Below are positions 16,540 to 24,857 of a stretch of 64,000 nucleotides of DNA, piece after piece. Position 1 is the first letter of the stretch. Every line of letters begins with the position of its first letter. This DNA is from Serratia ficaria (lineage in GTDB: Bacteria; Pseudomonadota; Gammaproteobacteria; Enterobacterales; Enterobacteriaceae). The translations under genes and the position numbers were made by a program. The notes under the pieces were generated by a model. The model was given only the letters and a program-made list of their open reading frames with translations. It had not been told where the DNA came from and searched no databases. The stretch is from assembly GCF_900187015.1 (NCBI RefSeq), contig NZ_LT906479.1:372001-436000 (forward strand), given 5' to 3'.

Positions 16540-17008
16540 GCGCTTCAGACGAATGTCCGACAGTGATATCAATACAATCGTTGCCGATTTGGATCGCTGG
16601 GCACTGGGCGAGCTTGGGTCAAAACTTACCTGGGTGGTGCTAGAAGAGCGCTTTGGCTTTAGTCGCCAGTCGCTCCAGGCTAAATCCGAGATCAAAGCCG
16701 CTTATGATAACGCTAAACGAGCACTGTCGGGCGGTTTGGTGAAAACCAAAGAGCAAGCCGCTAAAGAGGCTGAGGTGCTTCAGGTGGAGGTAGATCGCCT
16801 CAAGGCTGAGTTGGAGGCCTACAAGCGAAAAGAAGCTCAATGGCTGCGCCGCTGGCAGCAAATCGCCTTCCACGTACGGCAGAAAGGCATACAAATGACT
16901 AATGTTGATAAAGCCCCGCTAGAAGGAGCTGAGCTGCCTTCTAATACTGAAACTGCGCAAATCCTCCGGCCGTTTGACAAAGAAATTCCACCTTTAGGGA
17001 GAGTTTAA
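16532..17008 (+). CDS. Small coiled-coil accessory protein of the recombinase trio (GmtX/TnpC-like)
   Basis: A 158-aa protein. An N-terminal HTH-like part contains WVVLEERFGFSRQSLQ (about 30-45), followed by a charged coiled coil (KEAEVLQVEVDRLKAELEAY, about 75-105) and an acidic tail. This architecture and position fit TnpC of Tn554-like elements (DUF6262-like) and the small GmtX protein of GMT islands. It probably orients or bridges the recombinases on DNA. It overlaps the previous gene by 8 bases and the next start by one base (TAATG), tying the recombinases and cargo into one transcript. Confidence 0.7.
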   Translation: MVKRFRRMSDSDINTIVADLDRWALGELGSKLTWVVLEERFGFSRQSLQAKSEIKAAYDNAKRALSGGLVKTKEQAAKEAEVLQVEVDRLKAELEAYKRKEAQWLRRWQQIAFHVRQKGIQMTNVDKAPLEGAELPSNTETAQILRPFDKEIPPLGRV

Positions 17009-20000
17009 TGAAATTTGATCTAAATGAAGCAATCCGTGATGTGTTAGATTTTCTGAAGACACATTGGAAGCCCTCATTAGCGAAGTATATTATTTGGCCG
17101 TCAATGACTGTAGGTTTAGCGTCGCTTAGTGTCCCTATATGGATTGATATTGCCAACTGGGTGTTAGTCCACCAGAATTTTTTCCCCGGTTATCAGTTTC
17201 CTCTTGCGCAGCCAAATTACCCTCTGGGAGCCTCCCTTATAATTTTAAGTGTTCTTGTTTATTTTCTTGATGTGTGGCTAAAGAAAAATAATGAGCTACC
17301 CAATCAATTAACCGAACTCCCATCACAAGTAGCCCATGAAATAACAAAACGTATGAAGAGTGCAGGATTTAATGCTCAGCATCTTCAAGACGAGAAAATA
17401 GAAAAACTTTCTCACGAAATTACCTTATTACGTTTTTTTGGATCTTTTCCTAAGGAAGAAAAAGCGACTGCTTTAGCAGAAAGCATTATTGATGGAGAGC
17501 TGTCCGGTGGTACCCCTCAAGCAAAAGCTAGGGCACTAGCGCTACTGGCAAGGTACGTGTGCATGGGGGAAAGAGTTGAGCAGGCGAAAAGCTGGTTATC
17601 AAGTTCTAAAAAACTGTGCCAAACGGAGGAGGCGGTAATAGCACAGGCCTTTTTTGATGCTATTGGATCGAACAATGTAGATGCGGCGTCTGGTTTGCTT
17701 AAGACAAGTAGCCCATCCAATTATGCCGCCTTCTTCATGATTACAAAAACAGTGGAGGGAAACGAAGCTGCTTTTGACTGGCTTGACGGTTCAGGTTTAA
17801 GTGTTCAGGACTTAGATAACGATGGAAAAGTCGTTTTAGTTTCTGCATTGCTGTCAGAACATCGATGGGAAAAGGCATTAGGTTTTGTGCAGGCGATAGG
17901 CGATGAGTCCTTGTCTATGTCTCCAGCGCTGGCTCAGATTTCTGCATTCACATTTTTGGTAAATGCAATTAAGGCCACTGAACTTCGCAAAATCGTAATG
18001 AATTCTGTTCCATTAGCGGCAGAGCGATTTCCGCTGGCAGATGATTCTGACTCTATAGTGCTTAGAAATCGCGCTGTTGATCTGTTTAAAGTTTGTTCTG
18101 AACTGGCGAGGCGTCTTGGTGCTGAAGATGTCGCGAATATGGCGGATAACTATGGGCTGTGGTTAGAGCTTAGAAACAGTGAAACACATGAGCAGGCAAA
18201 GGCTCAACTTCAGAGCTACTTCGTTAGTTACACTCAAAAAACTCTTGAGTATTTGCCACTGGCATTCGCGTTTGGAATTGATATTGATTTTGAGTCCATT
18301 GAAAAGGAAGTAAATAGGCAAACGGCACTAAGCTATTATAATGATCCAATTCTTGGTTTAGCCAGGTTTGTATTGGCACAAACAAAAAAACCAGTCTCGG
18401 CAGTAGTGGAGTATATCGTTCGCCACAGAGTTCAAATGGAGAGAGCGGTTAATCCCATTGCCATTAGCATGTTTGAAATAGAGGCATTGGCGCGTTCAGG
18501 ATTGGTTGATGATGCAGAACTGCTCCTAAAAAAGATAGAGGGATCTGGTGCGCCTGATGCTGAAGTAAGGAATCTGCAAAATATTATTGAGTCGGCCAAG
18601 GGGGAAGATCCAGTTGCATTAGCTATAAGCCAATATCAACAAAGTAAAGCTACCAATGATCTTTCTCATTTGGTTAATTTACTGGAAAGAGAAAACGTTG
18701 GGGATAGATACTACTCATATTGTAAGGAGCTCTTTGATCGCACTGGCCAGGAATCTGATGCTATCAGAGTCTGTAATGCCGCCTCTTCGCTTGGGAAATT
18801 TTCTGAGCTTCATCAATTTCTGTCAGATAGGATGGATCTCGTCAAGATAAGTGAGGGGTTGCAGGCTCACTGGGCTTGGTCTTTATTTAGAAAAGGCGAC
18901 CTAAGCGGCGCTCAACAACAGATTGCGTTGTTGAGGCAATCTAAATCACAACTGACTGATCTTAAAGCACTTGAAATCAATTTGGCCATATTCGGTGGTA
19001 ACTGGGAATCTCTTAGCGTTTTTGTAGAGGATAGTTGGAATAGCCGGGAGGAATTGAAGGTTGATGATCTTTTGCATGCTGCCCAGTTGGCGAAGGCGGT
19101 TTTACCCGGTCGGGCAAGGCAAATAGTAGAGTACTGTACTGGAAAAAACACTGAAGACCCTAAGGTGTTAGCGGCATCATACCTTACGGCGACCATGATG
19201 GGCTGGGAGAACAATCAAGAAGCATCCGCATGGCTCAATAAGGCGATGGCTCTTTCCAATGATAATGGCCCATTGCATAGGGCTTCATTTGACGACTTAA
19301 AAGAGATGATGTCCGAGGCTAGGGAGAGAAATGAAAGAGTTTATAAGGCCTATTATGATGGTGATTCGCCCATTTTTACAGTGGCGGAGATATTAAACAG
19401 GACTATGTCTGACTTTTACCTAGTCCAGCCTCAGGAAAACAAAAGCGCGAAAGATATACGTCGGAAAAATTTGGTCCCAATATTTTCTGGGACAAGACCT
19501 GTGCAGATTATTGTTGGTAAGACGATTGCCATCGATGCCTCCAGTGCCATGGTTATGGAAAATATAGGGGTGCTACATTATTTATTAGATTGCTTCGAGA
19601 GCATTGTTATCCCTCACTCGTTCATGCGCTGGTTGTTTGAAGAAAAGCAAAAAGTTGCTTTTCACCAACCGAGCCAGATCGAAAAGGCAAAATATTTTGA
19701 GCGAATGGTATCTAACGGCAGAATTTCCGTTTTTCATCCTAAAACGATCAACAATCCGGGGTTGGTCCTGGATGTAGGTGATGAACTTGCTTATATGCTT
19801 GAGGAGGCACACGCTAGTCCTAAAAATGAGTTGCAGGCACTGGTGGTGTGCTCCAACCCTGTGTATAAGGTAGGTGGCTCCTTCAGGGAGGTGGAAGCAG
19901 ACCTTTCTTCATTTCACCACAGTCTGATTTCATGTACGCAATTAATTAAAAAACTCGAAAGTCTGGCTGTAATAACGGAAGCTCAGTGTGTTAAAGCCTT

Positions 20001-21090
20001 AAACTACCTGCGCCAACACGAGAAAGAGTGGCCTACAGATATTGAAGTAGCAAGTGGTGCAAGATTGTATCTTGATTCACTGTCAATTACCTATTTGATG
20101 ACAGTTGAAATGCTCGACAAGCTCAGTGATGCCGGATTCGACTTGTATGTATTTAAGGGGGAGCGTGATAGGTATAGATCGTTGGTAAACTACGATTCAA
20201 TCATCGAACAGGCAGATTCGAAAATAGAAAATATAAGGAAAATATTATCTAATGGGCTCATGTCTGGGAAAGTACTCCTTGCTGAAATGCCGCTAAATCG
20301 AGAGCAAGTAGCTTCGTCTAAGAATAATTATGCTAGGCCAACAGAGGAACTTTTTGAGGCACTTAAAATATGCGATACAGCCTTGATCGATGATCGATTT
20401 ATGAACAAGTATCAAAATATTACATTTGATGGAAGAACCGCACCTATTTATACATCATTAGATTTTATTGAGACTCTACACCATAAAGGGATTATTTCTC
20501 AAGAACAGAAGCTTGATGCCAGAACATCACTTCGGGAATTTGGGTTTGAGTTTGTAGGCATTTCTGCTGAAGAGCTTGAATATCATCTAAATCACTCGGT
20601 CATTTCAAATGGCGAGTTTAAACCAACTAAACAGCTAAGACTGATAAGAGAAAATCTGCTTTTGATCAGGATTAGTGGTCTGGTTCAGCTCCCGCGAGAT
20701 GCGCAGTGGCTACACGAAACAATGAAAATGATTGCAGAAACCATAATGGCTCAGTGGTCGGCTGATATCCCACTTGAACTGAGCCGTGCGAGATCCTGCT
20801 GGCTTTATGAGCTGATGGGCTATCGGGAGTGGGCTCAGGCCCACCAAATAAGGGGCGATGGAGGGATGGCCTATATGGGTGAGGTTTTAAAGGTGAATTC
20901 CATGTTGATCGCACCGGAGTCTTTATCTAATGAGCAAAAGGAAGGCTACAAAGCATGGTTAGATGAGTTTGTTCTGGGGCCGCTGAGGGATATCGACCCC
21001 TGGAGTTTTAAAAAAGTGATTGACTCTATGAAGCAACAGGTTAAAAGCATTTCTAAGCAATCAATGTTGGAGGAAGAGCTGAATGGCTAA
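17008..21090 (+). CDS. Large membrane-anchored helical-repeat protein with PIN-like domain, unknown system
   Basis: 1360 aa with no recognised full-length family. Two hydrophobic segments at about 28-54 and 73-91 predict an inner-membrane anchor. Residues about 110-800 are a long alpha-helical solenoid of TPR-like character (many ALARYV/ALAFAF-type helices). From about 835 a PIN-like nuclease domain seems to begin: IAIDASSAMVM (D843), then DVGDELAYML (D922, D925, E926), then LYLDSLSITYLM (D1023), ending near 1075. A helical C-terminal region follows. It starts in a one-base overlap with the coiled-coil gene and overlaps the 624-aa gene by 8 bases. A phage-defence RNase with a sensor solenoid is a reasonable guess; a GAPS6-type two-gene system of GMT islands may be related. 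Function unproven. Confidence 0.6.
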   Translation: MKFDLNEAIRDVLDFLKTHWKPSLAKYIIWPSMTVGLASLSVPIWIDIANWVLVHQNFFPGYQFPLAQPNYPLGASLIILSVLVYFLDVWLKKNNELPNQLTELPSQVAHEITKRMKSAGFNAQHLQDEKIEKLSHEITLLRFFGSFPKEEKATALAESIIDGELSGGTPQAKARALALLARYVCMGERVEQAKSWLSSSKKLCQTEEAVIAQAFFDAIGSNNVDAASGLLKTSSPSNYAAFFMITKTVEGNEAAFDWLDGSGLSVQDLDNDGKVVLVSALLSEHRWEKALGFVQAIGDESLSMSPALAQISAFTFLVNAIKATELRKIVMNSVPLAAERFPLADDSDSIVLRNRAVDLFKVCSELARRLGAEDVANMADNYGLWLELRNSETHEQAKAQLQSYFVSYTQKTLEYLPLAFAFGIDIDFESIEKEVNRQTALSYYNDPILGLARFVLAQTKKPVSAVVEYIVRHRVQMERAVNPIAISMFEIEALARSGLVDDAELLLKKIEGSGAPDAEVRNLQNIIESAKGEDPVALAISQYQQSKATNDLSHLVNLLERENVGDRYYSYCKELFDRTGQESDAIRVCNAASSLGKFSELHQFLSDRMDLVKISEGLQAHWAWSLFRKGDLSGAQQQIALLRQSKSQLTDLKALEINLAIFGGNWESLSVFVEDSWNSREELKVDDLLHAAQLAKAVLPGRARQIVEYCTGKNTEDPKVLAASYLTATMMGWENNQEASAWLNKAMALSNDNGPLHRASFDDLKEMMSEARERNERVYKAYYDGDSPIFTVAEILNRTMSDFYLVQPQENKSAKDIRRKNLVPIFSGTRPVQIIVGKTIAIDASSAMVMENIGVLHYLLDCFESIVIPHSFMRWLFEEKQKVAFHQPSQIEKAKYFERMVSNGRISVFHPKTINNPGLVLDVGDELAYMLEEAHASPKNELQALVVCSNPVYKVGGSFREVEADLSSFHHSLISCTQLIKKLESLAVITEAQCVKALNYLRQHEKEWPTDIEVASGARLYLDSLSITYLMTVEMLDKLSDAGFDLYVFKGERDRYRSLVNYDSIIEQADSKIENIRKILSNGLMSGKVLLAEMPLNREQVASSKNNYARPTEELFEALKICDTALIDDRFMNKYQNITFDGRTAPIYTSLDFIETLHHKGIISQEQKLDARTSLREFGFEFVGISAEELEYHLNHSVISNGEFKPTKQLRLIRENLLLIRISGLVQLPRDAQWLHETMKMIAETIMAQWSADIPLELSRARSCWLYELMGYREWAQAHQIRGDGGMAYMGEVLKVNSMLIAPESLSNEQKEGYKAWLDEFVLGPLRDIDPWSFKKVIDSMKQQVKSISKQSMLEEELNG

Positions 21091-22957
21091 CTATGATTCG
21101 ATGCGAGCTTATATGGCCTCCCATATTATCAATTTATTCCCCAGCTTGGTCAGGACGGAATTATTATCTGATTCTACGTTGTCGGAAGAGATCGGTCTTG
21201 CGACTGATGCCACCGTTAGTTTTGGTTATAAAGATATAGCCTTTTCCAGAAGCGCTCTCTTTAAGGCTATCCGCAGTGCTTTTAAAAATACCGAGGAAGA
21301 ATTTTATTTGGAGGATGTTAATGGCAACTCTTGGTCTCTACGCCATCATCCAGGTGAACGTCCTGCATTTTCTTTAAGCAGGGGAGGCGAGCGATTACTT
21401 AATCACAGTTTTTGGCCGCTTTGTAATGATGCGGACAAGAGGTTTAGCCTATTTGAAACAGAAGCGAAAGATAGGTCGCTTTCGAAAGATGAGTTGGAAC
21501 GTTGGGGGGCTGTGCTTTCGGTGCCAACGATCAGTGATGATGACGTATCAGATTTATTACTTGATTTGGAGCGGTCACCAAGTCACATTGAGGCCTTATT
21601 GAGGCAGGAGTTTCAAGGGTCGCTAAATAAAATTTCTACCCTAGTTCCCGATAATATTCGCTATTACGAAAGGCTTGTGGGGAAATATTGCGGGAGTAAA
21701 AATATTTATGAGTACTGTAAGGTCGAGCTAAAACAGTATTTTGACAACCGAATAGAAAATAAAGTGGGCGTTAATGATCTCTTGATCTGCTTCCATAAGT
21801 CTATATCAGTAATTGTTTCCAATGGTCTTGTTGATGAGGCTCAGTATCATGCAATAGCAAACCAAGCAATCGAAACCTGTCATCCGATACTTTTAATATC
21901 ATGCCTTGAAGTAGGCATACTGAAATTCAAGGATTCATCAGCCGAAATTATTAAAAAGCTGTTTGAAAGCATATCTTCTGAAAAAACGTTAGATAATCTT
22001 CGGATATTTTGCTCAATGGCAGTTTTTGTTGATGGAGAACTGGCGCGATTGCAGATATTCAAGGGGAAACCACCATTCTACAGGCGCCTTGCTGCATTTT
22101 CCCAGTCAGCGTTAATTGTCAAGGTGGGGCTGGACGAGGGCGTTGCTTTTGACAAAGTAGAGCAGTGGGCTACTCAACAAAGGGGGCTTTACTTTTTCTG
22201 TCAAAGTGTTATCGATCTGATAGAAGAGCCAAGATGGCTGCCAATGTACTTAACCGCAGGACAGTTCATTAATGAGTTGTATGGACGGGTAAATAACGTA
22301 TGCCAAGAGGCCAATCAGTGTGACGTTGTTGAGTACCTAAAAAAGGAGCTTATACCTGGTTTGCGATTAAATATGCACTCATTCTTACCTGGGCCATTGG
22401 AGGGTAACTCTACGCCAGCAGTTGTACCGGATGAAATCTCGAATTTGCTTGCTAAGCATATTAACAGCGAGGCTTCATTCGAGTCCTTCAGGGTTTTGAT
22501 GAATTCAACACCCTTCTGGAAAATTGATGATGAATATTTGGAGCGTGTAGTTTTACTTCTCGAAAGCGCACAGCACAAATTAGCAGCAGTTAATGACAAG
22601 GATTCTGTCTACCAGGTGTTAAACGGGCTGGCTCAGGTTGCCTGTATGACCAGAAGTAAAAAACTTGCTGCATCGGTGACGATCTTAAGTCGGCTGTATA
22701 GGGACTATATTGATGTGAATTCTGAGCCCGAAAACTATCTGGCAATAGGTCTCGTGGCAGGAGCGGCCTTTGAGGATAAAGAGGGCTGGGCGGAATATAT
22801 AGGGCAATGGTGTACGGAGTTGGCATATCTTCCAATCGGCGAGGACACTATTGAGAGAATAGAAGTGATGCTTGAAAGGCTTTGTATCCTGGAGCCCTAT
22901 TTATACTACACCTGCTCAAAAGCCCTCGATATCTTGAGGATGCTGAGTAGAAAATAA
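21083..22957 (+). CDS. Unknown 624-aa partner of the PIN-like protein
   Basis: The 624-aa, mainly helical protein has no signal peptide or membrane segment. The N-terminal 130 residues contain a small mixed alpha/beta region (SWSLRHHPGERPAFSLSRGG near 83-103). The rest looks like helical repeats with scattered aromatic residues, ending CSKALDILRML. I recognise no catalytic motif. The 8-base overlap with the preceding gene means the two are co-translated and probably form one complex or a toxin/sensor pair. Base use is AT-richer than the ICE backbone, as in the preceding gene. It is the last gene of the island. Confidence 0.55.
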   Translation: MANYDSMRAYMASHIINLFPSLVRTELLSDSTLSEEIGLATDATVSFGYKDIAFSRSALFKAIRSAFKNTEEEFYLEDVNGNSWSLRHHPGERPAFSLSRGGERLLNHSFWPLCNDADKRFSLFETEAKDRSLSKDELERWGAVLSVPTISDDDVSDLLLDLERSPSHIEALLRQEFQGSLNKISTLVPDNIRYYERLVGKYCGSKNIYEYCKVELKQYFDNRIENKVGVNDLLICFHKSISVIVSNGLVDEAQYHAIANQAIETCHPILLISCLEVGILKFKDSSAEIIKKLFESISSEKTLDNLRIFCSMAVFVDGELARLQIFKGKPPFYRRLAAFSQSALIVKVGLDEGVAFDKVEQWATQQRGLYFFCQSVIDLIEEPRWLPMYLTAGQFINELYGRVNNVCQEANQCDVVEYLKKELIPGLRLNMHSFLPGPLEGNSTPAVVPDEISNLLAKHINSEASFESFRVLMNSTPFWKIDDEYLERVVLLLESAQHKLAAVNDKDSVYQVLNGLAQVACMTRSKKLAASVTILSRLYRDYIDVNSEPENYLAIGLVAGAAFEDKEGWAEYIGQWCTELAYLPIGEDTIERIEVMLERLCILEPYLYYTCSKALDILRMLSRK

Positions 22958-23018
22958 TAATTGGTTTCAGCAGATTAATTTTGAATGTGGCTTTGAGAGT
23001 GAGCTGCGGATAGCCGAG

Positions 23019-23068
23019 TTACGCACGACATGCGTAATTACGCATAAGGCAGGTAATTGCGCGTAATT
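23019..23068 (+). repeat. Cluster of TTACGCA/TGCGTAA half-sites at the island's right end
   Basis: TTACGCA (23019-23025), CGACA spacer, TGCGTAA (23031-23037), immediately TTACGCA (23038-23044), then TTGCGC/GCGTAA around 23057-23066. The first pair is a perfect 7-bp dyad with a 5-bp spacer, the geometry of a tyrosine-recombinase core site; the second makes a perfect 14-bp palindrome. It starts 62 bases after the last island gene. It may be the island's attachment or end site, or an operator. Confidence 0.5.
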
Positions 23069-23600
23069 TGGGGTAACTCTATTCCAAACCTTAGTATGAG
23101 ACGGGAGCTGTGCCGGTAATATTTCAAAGTATGCAAAAGTATTCATTTGAAAACTACTAAATTGTATGGCAGCTAATTCGCTGCCATGTTGCTCACAAAT
23201 AATAAGGTTTGACATAGAGTTGATGGCAAGAGCGGAACATGGATTTTATTTCGCCTAGATCTTGCTAAATGTTGTCCAATGTTTGGTGGAAACAACCTGC
23301 CTTCCAATACCCTCCTTTTTGATTTTGGGCGTTGGAAGCCGCCTGAGTTGGTCAGGTGCTGTCGCTAAAAGTGTCAAGATTTTATCTTTACGCTTGGCGA
23401 CTAATATTCCCACAGTACCTGCCCAGAAAGTTGACAATATTTGTCTTAGCTTAACGGTTTTGTTTATACTTATGGTAAAAAACAATATTTTCAATAGATT
23501 GAATGATTTGTTTTCTATTTTATGCGAACTGCCTTTCCTTGGGTTTGGTTACGGTATCGCAAAATCAGCCATTTACGCTCTGTGATCGTCGGGAGACATT
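23069..23600. other. Non-coding stretch between island end and ICE backbone
   Basis: AT-rich sequence with two weak overlapping frames on opposite strands (about 23255-23585) that lack ribosome-binding sites and recognisable proteins. I see no gene. The right part should hold the promoter of the DUF4160 gene. It may contain left-over DNA from the insertion. Confidence 0.4.
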
Positions 23601-23837
23601 ATGCCGACAATACTTAGAGTAGGTGGTTTTCGCTTTTACTTTTACAGTCATGAACCTAACGAACCGGCGCATGTCCATATTGATAAGGGCAATGCAACCG
23701 CTAAAATATGGTTACATGATGTCAGTATTGCGCGTAGTGTGGGATTTGCATCACATGAACTACGTATACTGCAGCGTCTGGTGACTGAACATCGGACACT
23801 TTTACAGGAGGCCTGGGATGCTTACTTTACGCAATGA
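23601..23837 (+). CDS. DUF4160 domain protein (probable toxin-antitoxin-type pair member)
   Basis: The 78-aa protein has the compact DUF4160 pattern: FRFYFYSHEPNEPAHVHI near the start and AKIWLHDVSIARSVGFASHEL in the middle. DUF4160 genes regularly stand directly before DUF2442 genes, and here they overlap by 20 bases. The pair is often called a toxin-antitoxin-like module, but its activity is not established. GGGAGA lies before ATG. It marks the resumption of the ICE after the recombinase island. Confidence 0.8.
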   Translation: MPTILRVGGFRFYFYSHEPNEPAHVHIDKGNATAKIWLHDVSIARSVGFASHELRILQRLVTEHRTLLQEAWDAYFTQ

Positions 23838-24090
23838 AAATGATCTGCGTGTAATGAATGTCCGCATCGATGATGACCGTTTGTCGGTTGATTTGATGGA
23901 TGGCCGTACTATTTCGGCACCGTTAGCCTGGTATCCCCGGCTTGCGGCTGGTACGCCAGCGCAACGGGATAACTGGGAGCTCTGCGGGGCTGGAATGGGT
24001 ATACACTGGCCAGATCTGGATGAGGACTTAAGTACGGAAGGGTTATTGATGGGGGCAAAAGGCATTAGCCGTACCCCTTCATTATCCTGA
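23818..24090 (+). CDS. DUF2442 domain protein
   Basis: The 90-aa protein has a DUF2442 core (VRIDDDRLSVDLMDGRTISAPLAWYPRL, then NWELCGAGMGIHWPDLDEDLSTEGLL), partner of DUF4160. The start lies inside the end of the DUF4160 gene, with GGAGG just upstream. The pair is followed by a strong terminator, so it forms its own small transcription unit. Confidence 0.85.
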   Translation: MLTLRNENDLRVMNVRIDDDRLSVDLMDGRTISAPLAWYPRLAAGTPAQRDNWELCGAGMGIHWPDLDEDLSTEGLLMGAKGISRTPSLS

Positions 24091-24115
24091 CGTTGTTCCT
24101 CAACATCTGACACTA

Positions 24116-24146
24116 AACGCTGACCTTCGGGTTGGCGTTTTTTTTT
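24116..24146 (+). terminator. Rho-independent terminator
   Basis: AACGCTGACC (24116-24125) pairs with GGTTGGCGTT (24130-24139) around a TTCG tetraloop, followed by a run of T's. It separates the DUF4160/DUF2442 unit from the transfer genes. Confidence 0.85.
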
Positions 24147-24194
24147 GATTAGCAATAAAGAGTTGTTAATTGAGCGTCCCGGACGGTAACCGCA

Positions 24195-24219
24195 CAGTGA
24201 CACCTGTCAATTGTCACTG
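24195..24219 (+). promoter_or_regulatory. Perfect inverted repeat upstream of pilL
   Basis: CAGTGACA (24195-24202) and TGTCACTG (24212-24219) form an 8-bp dyad with a 9-base spacer, ending 17 bases before the pilL start. It is likely an operator or a leader hairpin that controls the transfer operon. Confidence 0.5.
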
Positions 24220-24236
24220 AACAGGAAACCTTCCGG

Positions 24237-24857
24237 ATGAAAAAAACAATTCTCGTCTCTTCCCTGGCAGCACTCATGCTGACCGGGTGCATTACTCAGC
24301 AACCTTTGCAGCAGCGTGATATTTCCCCTGTTACGCCGTCTGTCACCGTCAATCGCAATGTCCAACCGATCAGCCCGGATGCCTACGGGCCGGCGCCGGA
24401 GGTGGTGCGCTACGACCGTTATTTACTGGTCAGCACTGACCCCGCGGCTGTTCAGCGTGATCCGCTCTCGCAAATCATCGATATCCGTATTCCAGCGTCA
24501 GTAAAACCGACGGTGGCGGATGCGTTGCGTTATGCGCTGCGCCAGTCGGGTTATTCCCTGTGCGCGACCGGACCGGCAAACGGCGTGTTGTACCGCCAGG
24601 CGTTGCCGGCGGTGCAGTACCAACTGGGGCCGATGCGTTTGCGTACCGCGCTGCAGGTACTGGCAGGCCCCGCGTGGCAGCTCGAGGTCGACGACGTGCA
24701 GCGTGTTGTCTGCCACAGCCTGCGTGATGGCTATCAGTTGCCAGCCACACAGCTTCCGTCAGTGACGGTGGCACCATCAGCACGTCCTGCGGCGACGTTC
24801 ATTGCGCCTCAAGCCGTTAACGCGGTACCGGCAACCGGCGGGTGGTTGAAAAAATGA
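24237..24857 (+). CDS. pilL: PilL-type lipoprotein of PFGI-1-class ICE (TIGR03748-like)
   Basis: The 206-aa protein has a lipoprotein signal (lipobox MLTGC), a Pro-rich linker, the conserved VVRYDRYLLVSTDPA segment and the TVADALRYALRQSGYSLC...LGPMRLRTALQVLAGPAW domain that defines the N-terminal half of PilL in these ICEs. PilL heads the type IV mating-pilus operon in SPI-7 and PAPI-like elements; here no pilN-pilV genes follow, so only the PilL2-like head is kept. An ATGA overlap joins it to the next gene. Confidence 0.82.
   Translation: MKKTILVSSLAALMLTGCITQQPLQQRDISPVTPSVTVNRNVQPISPDAYGPAPEVVRYDRYLLVSTDPAAVQRDPLSQIIDIRIPASVKPTVADALRYALRQSGYSLCATGPANGVLYRQALPAVQYQLGPMRLRTALQVLAGPAWQLEVDDVQRVVCHSLRDGYQLPATQLPSVTVAPSARPAATFIAPQAVNAVPATGGWLKK

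Larger units (their letters stand above)
11680..23070 (+). mobile_element. Recombinase-trio (GMT-like) genomic island inside the ICE
   Basis: Six overlapping or touching genes on one strand separate ssb from the DUF4160/pilL block that normally continues the ICE. The first four are three tyrosine-recombinase-like proteins and a coiled-coil protein, a layout of recombinase-trio elements, Tn554-like TnpABC and the gamma-mobile-trio islands described in Vibrio and relatives. Lower GC than the flanking ICE and the palindromic cluster at 23019-23068 support insertion. A weak similarity between 11609-11630 and 22960-22980 (ATTGGTTTnAGnAG...) may mark ends but is imperfect. The exact boundaries are not known. 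Confidence 0.75.

Noticed and set aside
23255..23585. Two opposing frames of about 80-107 aa right of the recombinase island
   Set aside because: No ribosome-binding site, no recognisable protein and atypical composition; treated as non-coding.
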